Below, in pieces: positions 21,565 to 32,660 of a DNA stretch of 64,000 bases. The translations under genes and the position numbers were made by a program. How positions within the stretch are numbered: position 1 is the first letter of the stretch; each line of letters begins with the position of its first letter. Below the pieces are notes generated by a model that saw only the letters and a list, made by a program, of their open reading frames with translations, was not told where the DNA came from and made no database searches. The stretch is taken from NCBI GenBank assembly GCA_036936605.1, contig JAUPFV010000005.1:883001-947000 (forward strand). The letters run 5' to 3'. This DNA is from Limnanthes douglasii subsp. nivea. Lineage: Eukaryota > Streptophyta > Magnoliopsida > Brassicales > Limnanthaceae.

Positions 21565-22060
21565 TATGTTGCTGATTTATTGGTAGAGTTTCATTCGAAC
21601 AGAAGTATTAAACAAGCTTCAGAAGAGAAGACCAAAAAAAGTGGATTTTCCGGACAGATGGTGGATCAAGCATAATGGGTTGTGGGGCTGGGATTTATTT
21701 AACCTCTCCATATGGTGATAAATTATACCGGGCTATATGCTTTGCTTTCAGGGCATCTAACAATGAATCTGAATATGAAGCAGCTATAGCTGGTCTTAAG
21801 TTAGCTTTTCTGTGTGGGGCTAAAAGAGTTAGAGTGATGAGTAATTCTCAGCTTCTTATCCACCATGCTCAAGGTCAGTCCGAAGCCAAGAATGATCAGT
21901 TGATCAAATACTTATTCGTTCTTAAAGAAGAAGCAGCCCACTTCAAAAGTGTTTACTATGAGCACATTCCTAGATCGGAAAACACACTGGTAGACTCCTT
22001 AGCAACCATAGCATACTCTGAGTCCTACCTATGGATTCATATACAAGAATTCCCATCCAT
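21565..22060 (+). pseudogene. Second, archaeal-type RNase H (Tat-specific)
   Basis: This follows the RT-linked RNase H and a linker. It shows WTDGGSS-like text near 21654 with a TAA at 21673, then ASNNESEYEAAIAGLKLA (catalytic Glu) near 21748, VMSNSQLLIHHA near 21834 and VDSLATIA near 21990. The usual catalytic Asp of the SDSQ motif is Asn here. Tat elements are known for this extra RNase H, thought to cut RNA primers while the older domain lost activity. The Asn change probably inactivates it. Confidence 0.8.
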
Positions 22061-23131
22061 ACAATCAAATCAGAACAAGGGAGAGGAGGAGAGCTTGAAT
22101 GTACAATTAGTTCAATCGAAGGATTGGAGATTTCCCATTCTTCAATACATCTGTGATAGAATCTTGCCTCCGGAGAAAGCTATGGCTAGGAAAATGAAAC
22201 ACATAGCTCGTGGTTTCTTGATCATAAGAGATGTTTTTTATAAAAAGTCGTTTATCAGACCTCTCCTGCGTTGTTTGGGGGTTGAAGAGTCCCAATTTAT
22301 CTTATCCGAACTACATGATGGAGATGGATCAGCACACTGTGGCTATAGAGCACTAACTCGGAGGGTTTTATTGGCCGGATACTATTGGCCATCCATAATG
22401 ACACATGCTAAGGAATTGGTGAAAAGATGTGACCCATGCCAAATGTATGGTAACGAAATTCATATCCCAGCAGTTCCTATGAAGTCAGTTTCTGAGCCAG
22501 CGCATTTTACTCGTTGTGGATTGGATTTAGTTGGGCCTCTACCAATGGCGTCCTGAGGATGCAGGACTATTATCGTAGCCATTGACTATTTCTCAAAGTG
22601 GATGGAAGTATCCCCTGGCAAGAACTACTTCGAAAGCTGTTATAAAATTTATCTTGTCTAACATTTGTTTCAGATTTGGGGTTCCACAAAAGATAACCAC
22701 AGATAACGGGCCACAATTTGATAACAAGGATATGGTGAGTTTCAGTGCCTCTAGGGGCATTCGACCCTACCGTCATACATGGTCCACAACTATTCCGAAC
22801 AAGACAATGAGTTGGCAATTAGGAGTCATTTGGACTTAATAGAAGAAAGAAGGGTTAAGGCTTATCTTAGAACCACCCATTACCAAGGCTTGATGAGGAG
22901 CAGGTTTGCTTCCAAGATCAAGAGAAGGGATTTTCAATTATGAGATAAAGTGTTAAGAAATTTTTTCTTGCATACTAAGGAAAAGAAGTTCCGCAAACTG
23001 GCTCCGAACTGGGAAGGCCCTTATGAGGTCTCCGAAAAGCTTAAACCTGGGACATATAGGCTTCAAGAAAAAGATGGAAGAGTTTTGAAGCACCCATGGA
23101 ATATTGAGCACCTCAGGTTATATCTAGAATG
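22061..23131 (+). pseudogene. Tat integrase with core deletion
   Basis: The zinc finger is intact: ELHDGDGSAHCGYRAL near 22309 and RCDPCQMYGN near 22425. The core starts GLDLVGPLP (first Asp) and, after TGA at 22555 and a frameshift, gives TTDNGPQFDNKDM (second Asp) at 22699-22737. The text then jumps from SRGIRPY to EQDNELAIRSHLDLIEERR near 22795. About 100 codons, including the block with the catalytic Glu, are missing. The C-terminal part reads KLAPNWEGPYEVSEKLKPG near 22993 and ends IEHLRLYLE, TGA 23130. Integrase inserts the cDNA. This copy cannot. Confidence 0.85.
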
Positions 23132-23486
23132 AAAGTTGTGTAAATATTTACTTGTTTAAAGTCAATGTAAATATTATGGGGTATATTCTTTCCTACCCTG
23201 GTGGCGCGGGGAGGTTTTAATGAGGTGTCTGTTTTTTCAATAAAATATGATGCCTTCTTACAATATTCGGTGTGATTTCATTACAATTATTTTTAAGTCT
23301 TCAATTTAATATTAAGGGTCTTTAACAGATCGGATTAATCTGGTTGAATGATGATCGTTAAACGCATGTCATCGGAGATATTAAACACTCTCACTTTAAA
23401 TATTTTTGAAGTAAAGAATGGCTCTTTGAAAATTAGCCATTAAAATTGAAAGTAAGTATGGAATAAGGAGAAATTTGATAGATAAG

Positions 23487-23638
23487 CTTGTCCGGTAATG
23501 AACCGGATAACGTTGCTAAAATAAAACAGACCTTGGCCATCCAAGGACTTTAAGTATTGTGAAAGACTTATCCGGACCCATTCCGGATACAATTACAAAA
23601 ACGCCTTGGCCATCCAACGACTTTAGTAGTTCACAAAA
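23487..23638. repeat. 80-bp tandem repeat, 2 copies, between pol and antisense gene
   Basis: Units start at 23487 and 23567 and contain CCGG-rich palindromes (TCCGGTAATGAACCGGA) and CCTTGGCCATCCAAGG. They occupy the same place in this element as the 100-bp array at 40661-41360 in the other Tat element, but the sequences are unrelated. Confidence 0.75.
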
Positions 23639-23699
23639 TTAAGAAAACACAAAAGATAGTTAGAAACCTCAGGGCTTATTCCCTTCGGATGTTCCTGCT

Positions 23700-26608
23700 T
23701 CACCTCCTTTTTTTTGGGCCTTTGAGTTCAGCGCTTGAACTCTCCCCGGTTCCTTCTTCTTCATCAGTGGTAGAATCACTTCCACTAGAATAGTTCTTTT
23801 TATCACCATCTGCCATTGTATGGAACGGGATGTCTTCATACTCCACATATTGCCACAAGGGACCAAGTGTCCTCTTTGGAAATGTTTCATGGAAAAGCAA
23901 TACCATGTCAAATTCACTTCGGCATACCTTGTCTCCAAGGAATCTATCACCTCGTTGGTGTATTTATTAATTATGGCCTGAATTTTTTGTTCCTGATCTT
24001 TCTCCTTGGTTTCTTTGGACACAGCCTCTTCAAGGGAAGTCTTTTCGCCAGACAAGGTCTGAATGGCACCATCTTTGGTCTTCACGTCTTCCTTTAAGGT
24101 TGAGATATCGTTCTCTAAACTAGAGCACTTAGCTTGGAGCTCAGTGTTAACATTCTCCGAAGTGGCCAGCTTGGTTGACAGATCTTCCTTGTTCTTCCTC
24201 AATTCTTTAAGCTCTTTCTTGAATACTTCTATGCTCTGATTAGCATTGAGAAGATTGGTTGACAGAGACTCCTTGTCTGTGAAAGGGTGTTGATAAGGGT
24301 GGACTGTTTTTTCACCTACCTCTCCAAATCGAGCACTGGTTGTATATGACCTAAAAGAGAATGGGCCACTATATCTTGGTCTTCGGAAATAGAAAAAGAC
24401 TTACCATTGTAGGTTACCATGTTGGAAGAGCCTGAAGGACAGAAAGGACCAGCAAATTCATCTTTCTCTGAATCAGTGAAGTAAAGATCGATATCCTGAA
24501 GGGCTCTAATGTCAAGCCCTCCTCCGGTACCCTCTCCCAGTTGCAAGTTTTTTGGAATTTTCTCTGCTAAGGTAGGGTCGGTAAGAGCTGGTGGAGGAGG
24601 AAGCTCTGAAGGGCGAAGGGTTATTTCTCCCCATAAAGTGATTTTTTTCTTCTTGACATCCCCTTCATCACTACTTGCCCCTCTTTTGCGATCCTTCTTG
24701 TGAGGCTTCGGTGGATTCTCTGGCTCTCTTTCCTTCTTAATGGTCTAATCTTCAACCACTTTGAGCAAGGAGGCATCGATCCCTCATTGGTTCGCCCCTC
24801 CTTGGTTCTCCAGACCGGTCTCCTCTATGACACCCCAGACTGCTTCTGTTACAATTTGCTTATTCTTCCCCTTCATCTTGGTAGGAGCCTTGGCTCTAGA
24901 AGGCAAGGCCAGTTTACCATCTTTTTCCTCTGTCTGTTTGAGGATGACAGCTAGGGGAGGGGCTGTGGTCAATTCTTCCCACGTGAGATCTCTCTGGTCT
25001 GTGGTATTCCACAGATGAGATCTCACCATATTTCCAAAAGTGAAGCAGTTGTGGAAAGCATTCCCCCAACGTTCTGCGGCCCATGCGTTCAATTTGGCAA
25101 ATGTGGTCTGCCCCTCCTCCAGATACCCGGTATACTACTTCGGTAATACTGAAAAAGAAGCAATAATTCAACAGTGTAATATTTGTGAAGTAAAATGAAG
25201 AACATGAAAAACAAAATTAAAGAATTTACCTTTACTCTTCCACCTACTAGTAAGCATACTAGCGTTAGTCTTGGCTTTGATCTTCCTCTCATTTTCCCAT
25301 GATCCACTGATGAACAAGAACTGAGTTCTCCAATTCTTCTCCGACTCCAACAAGTCGTCTACCACTTTGAAGTTGTTTCCCATGTTGTGGTGGTAGAATG
25401 GGATGTGGTGATTCTTGCATAGACTTGCCACAGCGGCAAATTGCTCCATATGGAAAGGGATTCTAGACAGCCTTGATGCCATTATGGAGGCAAGGAGGGA
25501 GTACCAAGCATTTGGACTTAATTGGCTTGGGCAAAGCTTTATCAGATGAAAGTACCTGACAATCTCTGGGTCTAAGGGGAATCTGAGCCCCCGTTGAACA
25601 GTTTGGTGTAGATGACCACTTCATTAAGTTTGCAGTTTATTGGAGTCTCTGGAGTGACACGTATTCTCACCTTCACTGACTCTGGGACCCCCCACTTTAT
25701 CCGGATCCGGCCCAGCTCTGCAGTATGAGTATAGACATAGCTTATGTTCATCATGGACAACAAATACTTCACATTGACTTTTTGGAAGCAAGGTCTTACC
25801 TTGCCCTCTAAGCACTCTGGTAGATCCTGATGAGCCACTCCAACCTTCACTTTGCCTTTCCCTTTCCTATCAGAGGTAGCGTCCCCAGTTTTCCCTAAGG
25901 CTTAAGTTTCAAAGGGGCATCTTCCATACTATCCTCAATCACTTCTTCTATCACTGTGGAAGGTTTGTCAGTTGTTGTGGATGGAAGGATGTTAGCTTAT
26001 GGTTCTACGGTCTGTCCGGATGATTGAGTGCCAGTTTGTTCCAATGGACTGGTGTCCGGTTGAGGCTCAGTTCCGGAGGACTTCATTTGAGAAGCTACTT
26101 TGGCTGCCTCCGATCCGGAGGGCTTATCTCATGGGTCTCTTAAGAAAACCTCCGATCCGGATGGTTTATCCTTGGATGTCACTTTAGAGGCCTCCGGTTT
26201 GGAGGGTTTTGACTGTGAGGCAGTCGCTTGGGCCGTCACCAAATGAGTTGTCCGGTGTTGATTGGATTTTTCTAGAGAATTTTCAATATCTGATCCCATG
26301 GAAATGAAAGGGGAGGGTTTTCTAACGCTCGATATTGCTTTTTCTTTGATAGTGGAAGGTTGGGACTCCTGAACAGAGGAGCCTGATGGGATTGGTGAAA
26401 GGTTTGGTTTGAACAGCCGTTTGGGTTTTGGATTTCTGGTAGAAGATGATCCTTGATCAGCTTCTTGGGATGGTTTATCAGACTTTTCGCCTGGGGATAC
26501 CGGGAGACCATCAACGATACGCCTCTCTCGTTTAACTTTTATTGCTTTCTCAAACTCGGACAAATTCAACCAGCTGCCTTTTACACGAGCGTTTCTAGCC
26601 GTGAACAT
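23700..26608 (-). pseudogene. Antisense gene of the Tat element (gypsy-type 'transposase_28'-like)
   Basis: The ATG at 26608 opens a basic, Ser/Pro-rich N-terminal part. The conserved core is RIRIKWGVPESVKVR, NEVVIYTKLF, then after a frameshift PLDPEIVRYF, LCPSQLSPNAWYSL and ASIMASRLS. This matches the pattern of the putative gypsy-type transposon domain (Pfam family 04195, from memory). A phase-1 intron with GT-AG ends lies at 25149-25229. Exon 2 continues KLNAWAAERWGNAF, a coiled coil around 23900-24300 and an acidic Ser-rich tail ending KKRR at 23703. The homologue at 37642-40290 has the same order and intron. The function is unknown. Stops and frameshifts inactivate this copy. Confidence 0.75.
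25149..25229 (-). other. Conserved intron in the antisense gene (81 bp)
   Basis: On minus the donor is AAAG/GTAAATTC and the acceptor CTTTTTCAG/TATTACC. Removing it joins SRWKSK to an exon aligned with the other element's exon 2. The codon is split after its first base in both elements. Confidence 0.7.
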
Positions 26609-26698
26609 AAAACTATCCAAGAACAATTCTGAAAGAAAGGGTGAAAAGCTCTTTAAAAGATTTGTTAAGTGATGAAGATAATAAAACAGTGAAAAAAT

Positions 26699-26712
26699 GG
26701 TTTATATATTAG
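26699..26712 (-). promoter_or_regulatory. Possible TATA box of the antisense gene
   Basis: Minus-strand TATATAAACC lies about 90 bases before the ATG at 26608. A CTTTCTTTCAG near 26631 could be an acceptor of a 5' UTR intron. Sequence resemblance only. Confidence 0.3.
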
Positions 26713-27019
26713 TAGAAAAAGATAACTGATAACTAGGAGAAGACGAAGAGATTTGTGCAATGATTAAAAACGGTGTTGACGTGGGAAAAATTAAATGCAT
26801 AAGTTACTTTTTAGGTTTTGTGGGAGCACAAATCTAGGTAAAAAATGGCTGGTAGCTCGCATCAAATTGCGACACGTGTCCCACGATCCAAAGAAAAACT
26901 CTTAGAATTCTGGGAAAAAGTCAGTTCGGACAAACCTCAAGCCAGATACTCAAGCAGGTCAGTAAACGTCGTTACTGACTAAGTAAATTTTTTAGTCCTG
27001 CCAATAATTTTTGACAAGG

Positions 27020-27036
27020 CCTAAAAAAAGGGTTGC
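27020..27036 (+). promoter_or_regulatory. Polypurine tract of the Tat element
   Basis: AAAAAAAGGG directly before TTGC and the 3' LTR start at 27037. It primes plus-strand DNA synthesis in LTR elements. Confidence 0.6.
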
Positions 27037-27414
27037 TGATGAGTCCGGATAACTTTACCATTGGCGACTAAGATTTCCGGACAAGGACAATTCGGACATA
27101 AACTGCCCACTGAACTATCCGGACAAGACAAAATATAAAATGACTAAACACCTTTTGACTAAGCTATGTGCTAATCATCTTATTAAGTAAATGGGTCCTT
27201 AAAGTTGACCCAGTTCCATAATTTGACCCGAAAGCCCATGGGTCCATAATTTAGGGTATAAATACCCCAACTACTTTCATTAATGAGGGTAATGGAAATT
27301 TAATATAACGAGGCAACACAAATCTCTCACTACTAAACACCTAAACATTTAATACTCTAAAAACTTTCCAAAAGACTTGACAAAATTATCCTCAGCTTAA
27401 AATAAACCTCACAA
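27037..27414 (+). repeat. 3' LTR of the Tat element
   Basis: Starts TGATGAGTCC and ends CCTCACAA, followed by the AGTGT duplication at 27415-27419. It aligns end to end with 17302-17680 with about 11% differences by eye. Confidence 0.9.
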
Positions 27415-27419
27415 AGTGT

Positions 27420-28535
27420 TGCAAACCATATAATGACTTCTTCAGCAAACAAACCTTATCCTCCATTTTAGGTTCAATAAATCACTTTGGTTATCTCATA
27501 TAAATTAGTTACTCCAGTTCACCATATGAAAACATAATCTTTACATCCAACTGCTCAATCTCTAAGTCTTGCAAAAACTACTATGGATAACAAAATTTTA
27601 ATCTAACTGTTCACCACTGGGGAAAATAATTCGTTAAAATTGATTTATTCTATTTGACTATAACCCTTATTGACTAGTCTTGCTTTGAATCGGGGTACTT
27701 TGACTCTGGGATTAACTACTTTTTTCTTGAATACCAATTTATAACCTATGACTTTTTATCTTTTAGATAAATAAACAAACTTCCATGTCTTATTGTTGTG
27801 AAGAGATTCAATATTTTCCCCCATAACACTGAACCACCATTCTGCTTCTGAACTTGCTATAGGTTTCCTATATTACTAGGTTCCTGCATTTCAACTTCTT
27901 CCACAACTAACATAACATAAGAAACTAGGTTCGCATTTTTATGGTGGTCTAATCTCTCAACTTTCTCTGCACAATACTATGTTAGAAGGTTGTTGTTATG
28001 GTTCGAGTACATCATCATCACTATTATTGTGATATTGACGCTTTACATCCTGATTATGGATTCACTGTAGAACCATTAAAATTATTGGACCTATTATAAA
28101 CTGATTCTACTTCAAGTTAAGCATGTGTACTCACAACAGATCCAGATTCCACCATTTCCCCTACACCATTAATACTATCTCACGAAACAGACTCTTTTAA
28201 AGTCACGTCCCCACTGATGAGAAAACCTGCAGAATTTAAAGTGGTACATTATAATCTATCCCTTCCCTACAGTAGCATATCCTGAAAATATGCACATCTT
28301 TGCCTTCGGTTCAAGTTTACAATCTCTCACATGAGCGTACGTTGAATAATGAGACTCTCTCAACTGTTTGTAATTAGCCTAGATCTAGACAAAATCTCAA
28401 AAAGAGTCTTACAATCAATAGTTGTTGATGAAGAACGATTCACTAAATAATATGCTATATTGATAGTTTCAGCCCAAAAATCCTTTCCTAGACCGGAATA
28501 CGTGAGCATGCCTCGTGCTATATTCATAAAAGTTT
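27420..28535 (-). pseudogene. Copia integrase C-terminus and RT start remnant
   Basis: On the minus strand, MARGMLTYSGLGKDFW near 28530-28480 and TIDCKTLFEI near 28405 match the integrase C-terminal part of the copia at 53553. YAHVRDCKLEPKAKMCIF and the HQWGRDF region follow. The RT start gives LDVKIMFSYGELE-like text near 27560-27500 and KVCLLKKSLYGLQ at 27463-27425, where the Tat insertion cuts. Many stops occur. The part before MARG (protease to integrase core) is deleted and joined to gag. Confidence 0.7.
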
Positions 28536-29004
28536 CATAGAAGTTGGTAACGATAATAAAACAAATAAAGCTAGATCCTCATCCTCGATTATGATATGGA
28601 TATTCTCCAGATCCATAATAATTGATTTAAAATCATCAAGATGACCAGTTATGGACATACCTTCTTTCAATCTGAAATCATACAAGAGTTTCTTCAAGTA
28701 TAATCGGTTCACAATTGATTTCATAGAGTATAATTCTCCAAACTTCTTTCGTGCGCATGCAAAAATCTTCTCACTACTAATCTCGCAAATAAAATTATTC
28801 ATTATAGTAATTAAAATCCAACATAAAGCCTTTTTCTTGAAGATCTTGCTTATCCTATTCTTTCATCTTTGTCGGTGACTTATTCTCCACAACCTTCCAC
28901 AACATTTGCAGTACAAAAGAATATCCTAACTTAACCTTCCACAACGCAAAGCTAGATCCCCATCCAAATCTTTTGATGTTGTATTTTGTTGATATAAACG
29001 TCAT
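28524..29004 (-). pseudogene. Copia gag remnant with early amber codon
   Basis: ATG at 29004 lies 27 bases after the PBS. Codons 1-49 align without gap with the gag start of the other copia (MTFISTKYNI here against MASTATKYMI). Both have TAG at codon 50 (28855-28857 here). After a frameshift, an open frame at 28802-28524 carries the gag core (NRLYLKKLLYDFRLKEGMS, then IIMDLENIHI). It breaks off at LSLPTS, where a deletion joins gag to integrase. Gag forms the particle. This copy is inactive. Confidence 0.75.
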
Positions 29005-29030
29005 TCTAACCCTAATTGTAAAAAACTGAC

Positions 29031-29042
29031 GCTATGATACCA
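29031..29042 (-). promoter_or_regulatory. Primer-binding site of the split copia
   Basis: Minus-strand TGGTATCATAGC differs by one base from TGGTATCAGAGC, the standard copia site complementary to the 3' end of initiator-Met tRNA. It marks the end of the 5' LTR at about 29046. Confidence 0.75.
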
Positions 29043-29045
29043 GTT

Positions 29046-29812
29046 TGTTAAAAGTATTAGATTTTTTACAAACTACATTATTAAAGATAGGTTCAATAAT
29101 GTAACTTTTTTTCTATAAACAAAAAAAAACTAACTACCGTTATGGAAAAAAAGAAGAATTTTTTTATACTTATATTTTATTTTCGGAACATATTGTTTTT
29201 ATATAGATTTTATATGTTAAACTAAAATTAAAATTTAATGGTCATTTAATTTAAAATTTTAATATTTATTCAAATATAAACTAAATATCTATTGTTTATT
29301 TAAGCATGGGTTAATTTAAACCTGGAATATATCAAAATTTTGCATAATATCTTTAATGAATGAGATATTATTTGTATTTTAACCATATACATAAAAAGGA
29401 GATTTATTATTTAAGACCCATCATACAAACTTATATGGATAAAGGCCCAACAAAATTAATAGATTTTGTATCCAAAATACATTTATATATAAAATCTAGC
29501 AAACAACTGTATACATTCTCATTCCATTATTTTTTAAATTTTAAATTTTAAAAGTTCATATATTTAAACTGTAACTTGGATTTTGTTTTGAAAATATCAT
29601 TAGTTTTATTTTTTAAGATGCACAAAACTAGTACCATTCAAGATCTGTTTTGAATATTTTTTTTTAAATAATATTTTACAATAGTTTCTCATTATATGGT
29701 TTCGCATCTATCATAACTGGTATGATTTCGCATCTATCATAGTTGTATGGTTTCGCATTGATCCTTAATCAATACAAACTTAAAATAGTTTCGTATTTTG
29801 AAAAACAAAGGT
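29046..29812. other. AT-rich; may contain the eroded 5' LTR of the copia
   Basis: The 5' LTR should start at 29046 and run right. I could not align it with the 3' LTR at 15788. Short repeats of GGTTTCGCATC and ATCTATCATA occur at 29697-29760. No gene. Confidence 0.4.
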
Positions 29813-30545
29813 TTCGCATCTTCTTCGTAACAGTGGTTTTTTTCGTTTACACTCTAAAATGAAAAATCAACATTTTAAAATAGATACCCAAAATCAAATG
29901 TCGAAATCAAATAAAAACACAATCAAAATTATACGAAAATAGGTTCTAAAAAGACAAGTTCATAAAAATTAAACAGGTTTCACATCCATCAGTACTTAGA
30001 GTAAACATGTTTCACATCTTCCCAACTTAATCTTCTTTATTTAAGTTTTTAACGATTTCTCAAACCAATTTTTCTAGAAACACAAAAATACAGTAAAAAC
30101 AATTTAAACCTTCCTGCATTACAACAACTCAACTACAAATTCAAAGTAACCTAAACATAAAAATCAACATATTTAAACAAAAATCCAAAATTAAAATTCG
30201 AAATCAAGTGAAAACATAGTTAAAATCGTACGAAAACAGGTTTTAATGAGACAGGTTCTCAAAGAATAAATATATTTTACATCTATCACTACTTAAAATA
30301 AACAGTTTTCGCATCTTCCAAACCTCATCTTCTTCGTTTAAGCTGTAAACCATTTCTCAAACCAATTTTCCTAGAAAATAAAAAATACAGTAAAAACGGT
30401 CAAATCTTACTGCAAAACAATAATTCAACTACAAATTCAAAGCAACCTAAACAGAAAAATCAACTTATCTAAACAGAAGTCCAAAATCAAACGTCAAAAT
30501 CAAATAAAAAGACAATGAAAATCATACAAAAAACAAAGAATTGAA
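29813..30545. repeat. Diverged tandem repeat, about 295-bp period, 2.5 copies
   Basis: A partial unit begins near 29813. Full units begin near 29974 and 30271 with the pattern TTTCACATC..ATCA..TACTTA. Each holds a TTTCTCAAACCAATTTT block, then CTACAAATTCAAAG, then CCAAAAT..AAA. Divergence is clear, so it is an old array. Confidence 0.75.
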
Positions 30546-31735
30546 GGTACTGTAAGTATCGTAAAATAAGGAGAGAAAGTTCATATAATTAACTAAGGGT
30601 ATTATTGGATCTTAGATGATAAATAATTGAATGAAATGAATCTTTATTAGAAATACATGAAAATTTATGTAATAAATGGATAATACTATTGCTTTTGGGT
30701 ATTTTTTAAATGGTACAACACCCAATTAAACATTTTATATACAAAATATGTCTAACCATATAGAAAACAAGTTGAATATAAAAAATAAACTTATAAAATA
30801 TTTGTTATATATTTTCATTTTTCTCTTTTTTCATATATCATCATAAAAATATCTTACATAAATTTACTTCTTTATAAACAAACATAGGTCAATTTTAAAA
30901 TAAGATATATTAAAAATTTGTTAGGCTTAATATATATAATGGAAAGTAAAAAGAATAAAATACTTCCGTGAACTATTCGTCAATATATTTTATTTTAATT
31001 TAATTTATTTAAGATGGCCTTAGTTAATATTTTTAATCCATGAAGTTTTTTAAATTGAAAAAAATACAATTATAGTCCAATTTTAATATGAACTTCAGTA
31101 TAAACTTTGAACCCAATATATTTGCTCAGAGTTATCAAAAATTTAAAGCGTCAATTTTACTTTCACAATCTCATAAAATCAATACATTGTACTCATGAAT
31201 CTACACCGTTTTGTAGATCTTATTACAAACTAGGGTTAGTATTGACGTTGTCAAGAGATGTAGCAGCTCCAGAAACTTTGACTTCCTTCCAAATGTGTTT
31301 TGTATGTAATAAAAGATTTTGTTTTTCTTTCCTTTAATTATTTAGCTTTACAATTTTCTTCTTCTTCAATTATGATTTTTAATTTATTGAGTCCTTATTA
31401 GCTTTTTTATCCATTTTTTACGTTTCTTCCCTACATTCTTTGATTAAGCTGGAATTTTATTTTCTGCATAAAGCTTGAAACTCTACAATCACAGATAAAT
31501 CAGGTAATACTCATTTTGATTATATTAATTGGTTAGTATAAGTTTAATCCTATGATTTTGGATAGAATCATAAAGACTATATCCATAGACATAACTTGAT
31601 GAAGATGAAAGCTAGTTTCCTGCAAAAAAAAATCTATTTCTACAAGAGTATATAATGAAGAATTCAAAAGGGGCTAAGGAACCCGGTAAGAAACCAAGTT
31701 ATATAGATGTAGTAAGATATATCGGCGATTACTTT
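30546..31735. other. AT-rich intergenic DNA
   Basis: No gene. The 76-codon frame at 31107-31337 has no motif. Confidence 0.5.
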
Positions 31736-31835
31736 TTTAGATGAGAAAAATTAATATTAGAGGTTTATCGATTAACCCTCAACCATTTAGATGAGAAAAA
31801 TTAATATTATAGGTTTATCGATTAACCTTCAACCA
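31736..31835. repeat. 50-bp tandem duplication
   Basis: Two copies starting TTTAGATGAGAAAAATTAAT at 31736 and 31786 differ at two positions or so. They may lie in the 3' untranslated part of the LINE. Confidence 0.85.
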
Positions 31836-31929
31836 TTAGGTAACCTATTTTTAAACTTTTAAGAAGAACAATTGCTCATCATTGAACATATATCTGGTTA
31901 TGATTGAAATCTTGTTTCATTCTAAATTT

Positions 31930-32660
31930 ATGAATCCTATTAGGCAACCAATCAGCTGCATGATTTTCCTCCAGTAGTCTATAACATGAGCCATAAATGA
32001 ATGAGGTTTTCTTTTCATTAGCATTTTTATAAGGATATTTTAACCAATCTCAATATCAAGATTGGAATTTTTTATTTCTTTGCATAATAAAAGACAATCT
32101 AATATGGTTTTGTATTAAGCAATAATATGAGTTTGTTTACCATAAATCTTACCATAAAGTGCTAAAATTTCACCTATATTATTTCTTTAAAGGCCACCTC
32201 CACTTGCTTCACCATATAATCTACAAGAACCATCAATGTTTAGCTTGTTTTTTTCCCCAATTAAGTTCCCACTTAAGAATAATACCCTTTCTAGGATTAT
32301 TTAAATGGTTAAAGCACCCAAGTCTTAATTCCAGTATAACCCCTTTAGTAGGATAGCACAGCCCAGCCTTAAAAAACAATGTTCTTATATAATCAATAAT
32401 ATCTTTAATAGTGGTGTTTTTCTCTCAGTGTCTTACTTTATTTCTAGAGAACCTTATAACCCAACATATAATATGAGGAAAAATTATTCTAATGTGGACC
32501 TCTTTATCAGTTTAAACCAATACCAACATTTCCCAAATATGTTGTAGCATCATATGTTTACCAATTAACAGGCCAAATAAACCAATACAATATTTCTAAA
32601 CTTCCAAAAAAATACTGCATTGAACAAATAAATGGTTTATTGATTCAATGTTTGAAGCAT
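31930..32660 (-). pseudogene. LINE ORF2 end: zf-RVT and RNase H remnant
   Basis: On the minus strand ESINHLFVQCSIFLEV at 32645-32596 is the end of the zinc-binding zf-RVT domain that follows RT in plant LINEs. Further on KLNIDGSCRLYGEASGGGL near 32252-32196 and GEILALYGKIYGKQTHIIA give a LINE-type RNase H. HAADWLPNRIHKF near 31957-31920 is its end. Stops and frameshifts are present. RT and endonuclease are absent here but the N-terminal half lies at 49421-51750. It starts where Tat integrase text ends, at about 32660. Confidence 0.7.

Larger units (their letters stand above)
17302..27414 (+). mobile_element. Complete but inactive Tat-lineage Ty3/gypsy element
   Basis: LTRs of 379 and 378 bases enclose gag, protease, RT, RNase H, a second archaeal-type RNase H and integrase on plus, then an antisense gene on minus. 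Dual RNase H and an antisense 3' gene are known features of Tat elements (Grande and Retand types). It is 10.1 kb long and inserted with AGTGT duplication into a copia RT gene. The LTRs differ at about 42 of 379 columns by eye. Many stops, a 20-base G run and an integrase deletion make it non-autonomous. Confidence 0.9.
15788..29045 (-). mobile_element. Decayed Ty1/copia element, split by a Tat insertion
   Basis: On the minus strand the order is PBS, gag, integrase C-terminus and RT start (29042 to 27420), then RT end, RNase H, polypurine tract and 3' LTR (17296 to 15788). A complete Ty3/gypsy element with its 5-base duplication fills the gap. The proteins and 3' region are close relatives of the copia at 53553-57509. 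The part from late gag to the integrase core is deleted. The 5' LTR beyond 29046 is not recognisable to me. It cannot be autonomous. Confidence 0.85.

Noticed and set aside
31107..31337. 76-codon plus-strand frame
   Set aside because: No motif, AT-rich context, no sign of splice or promoter.
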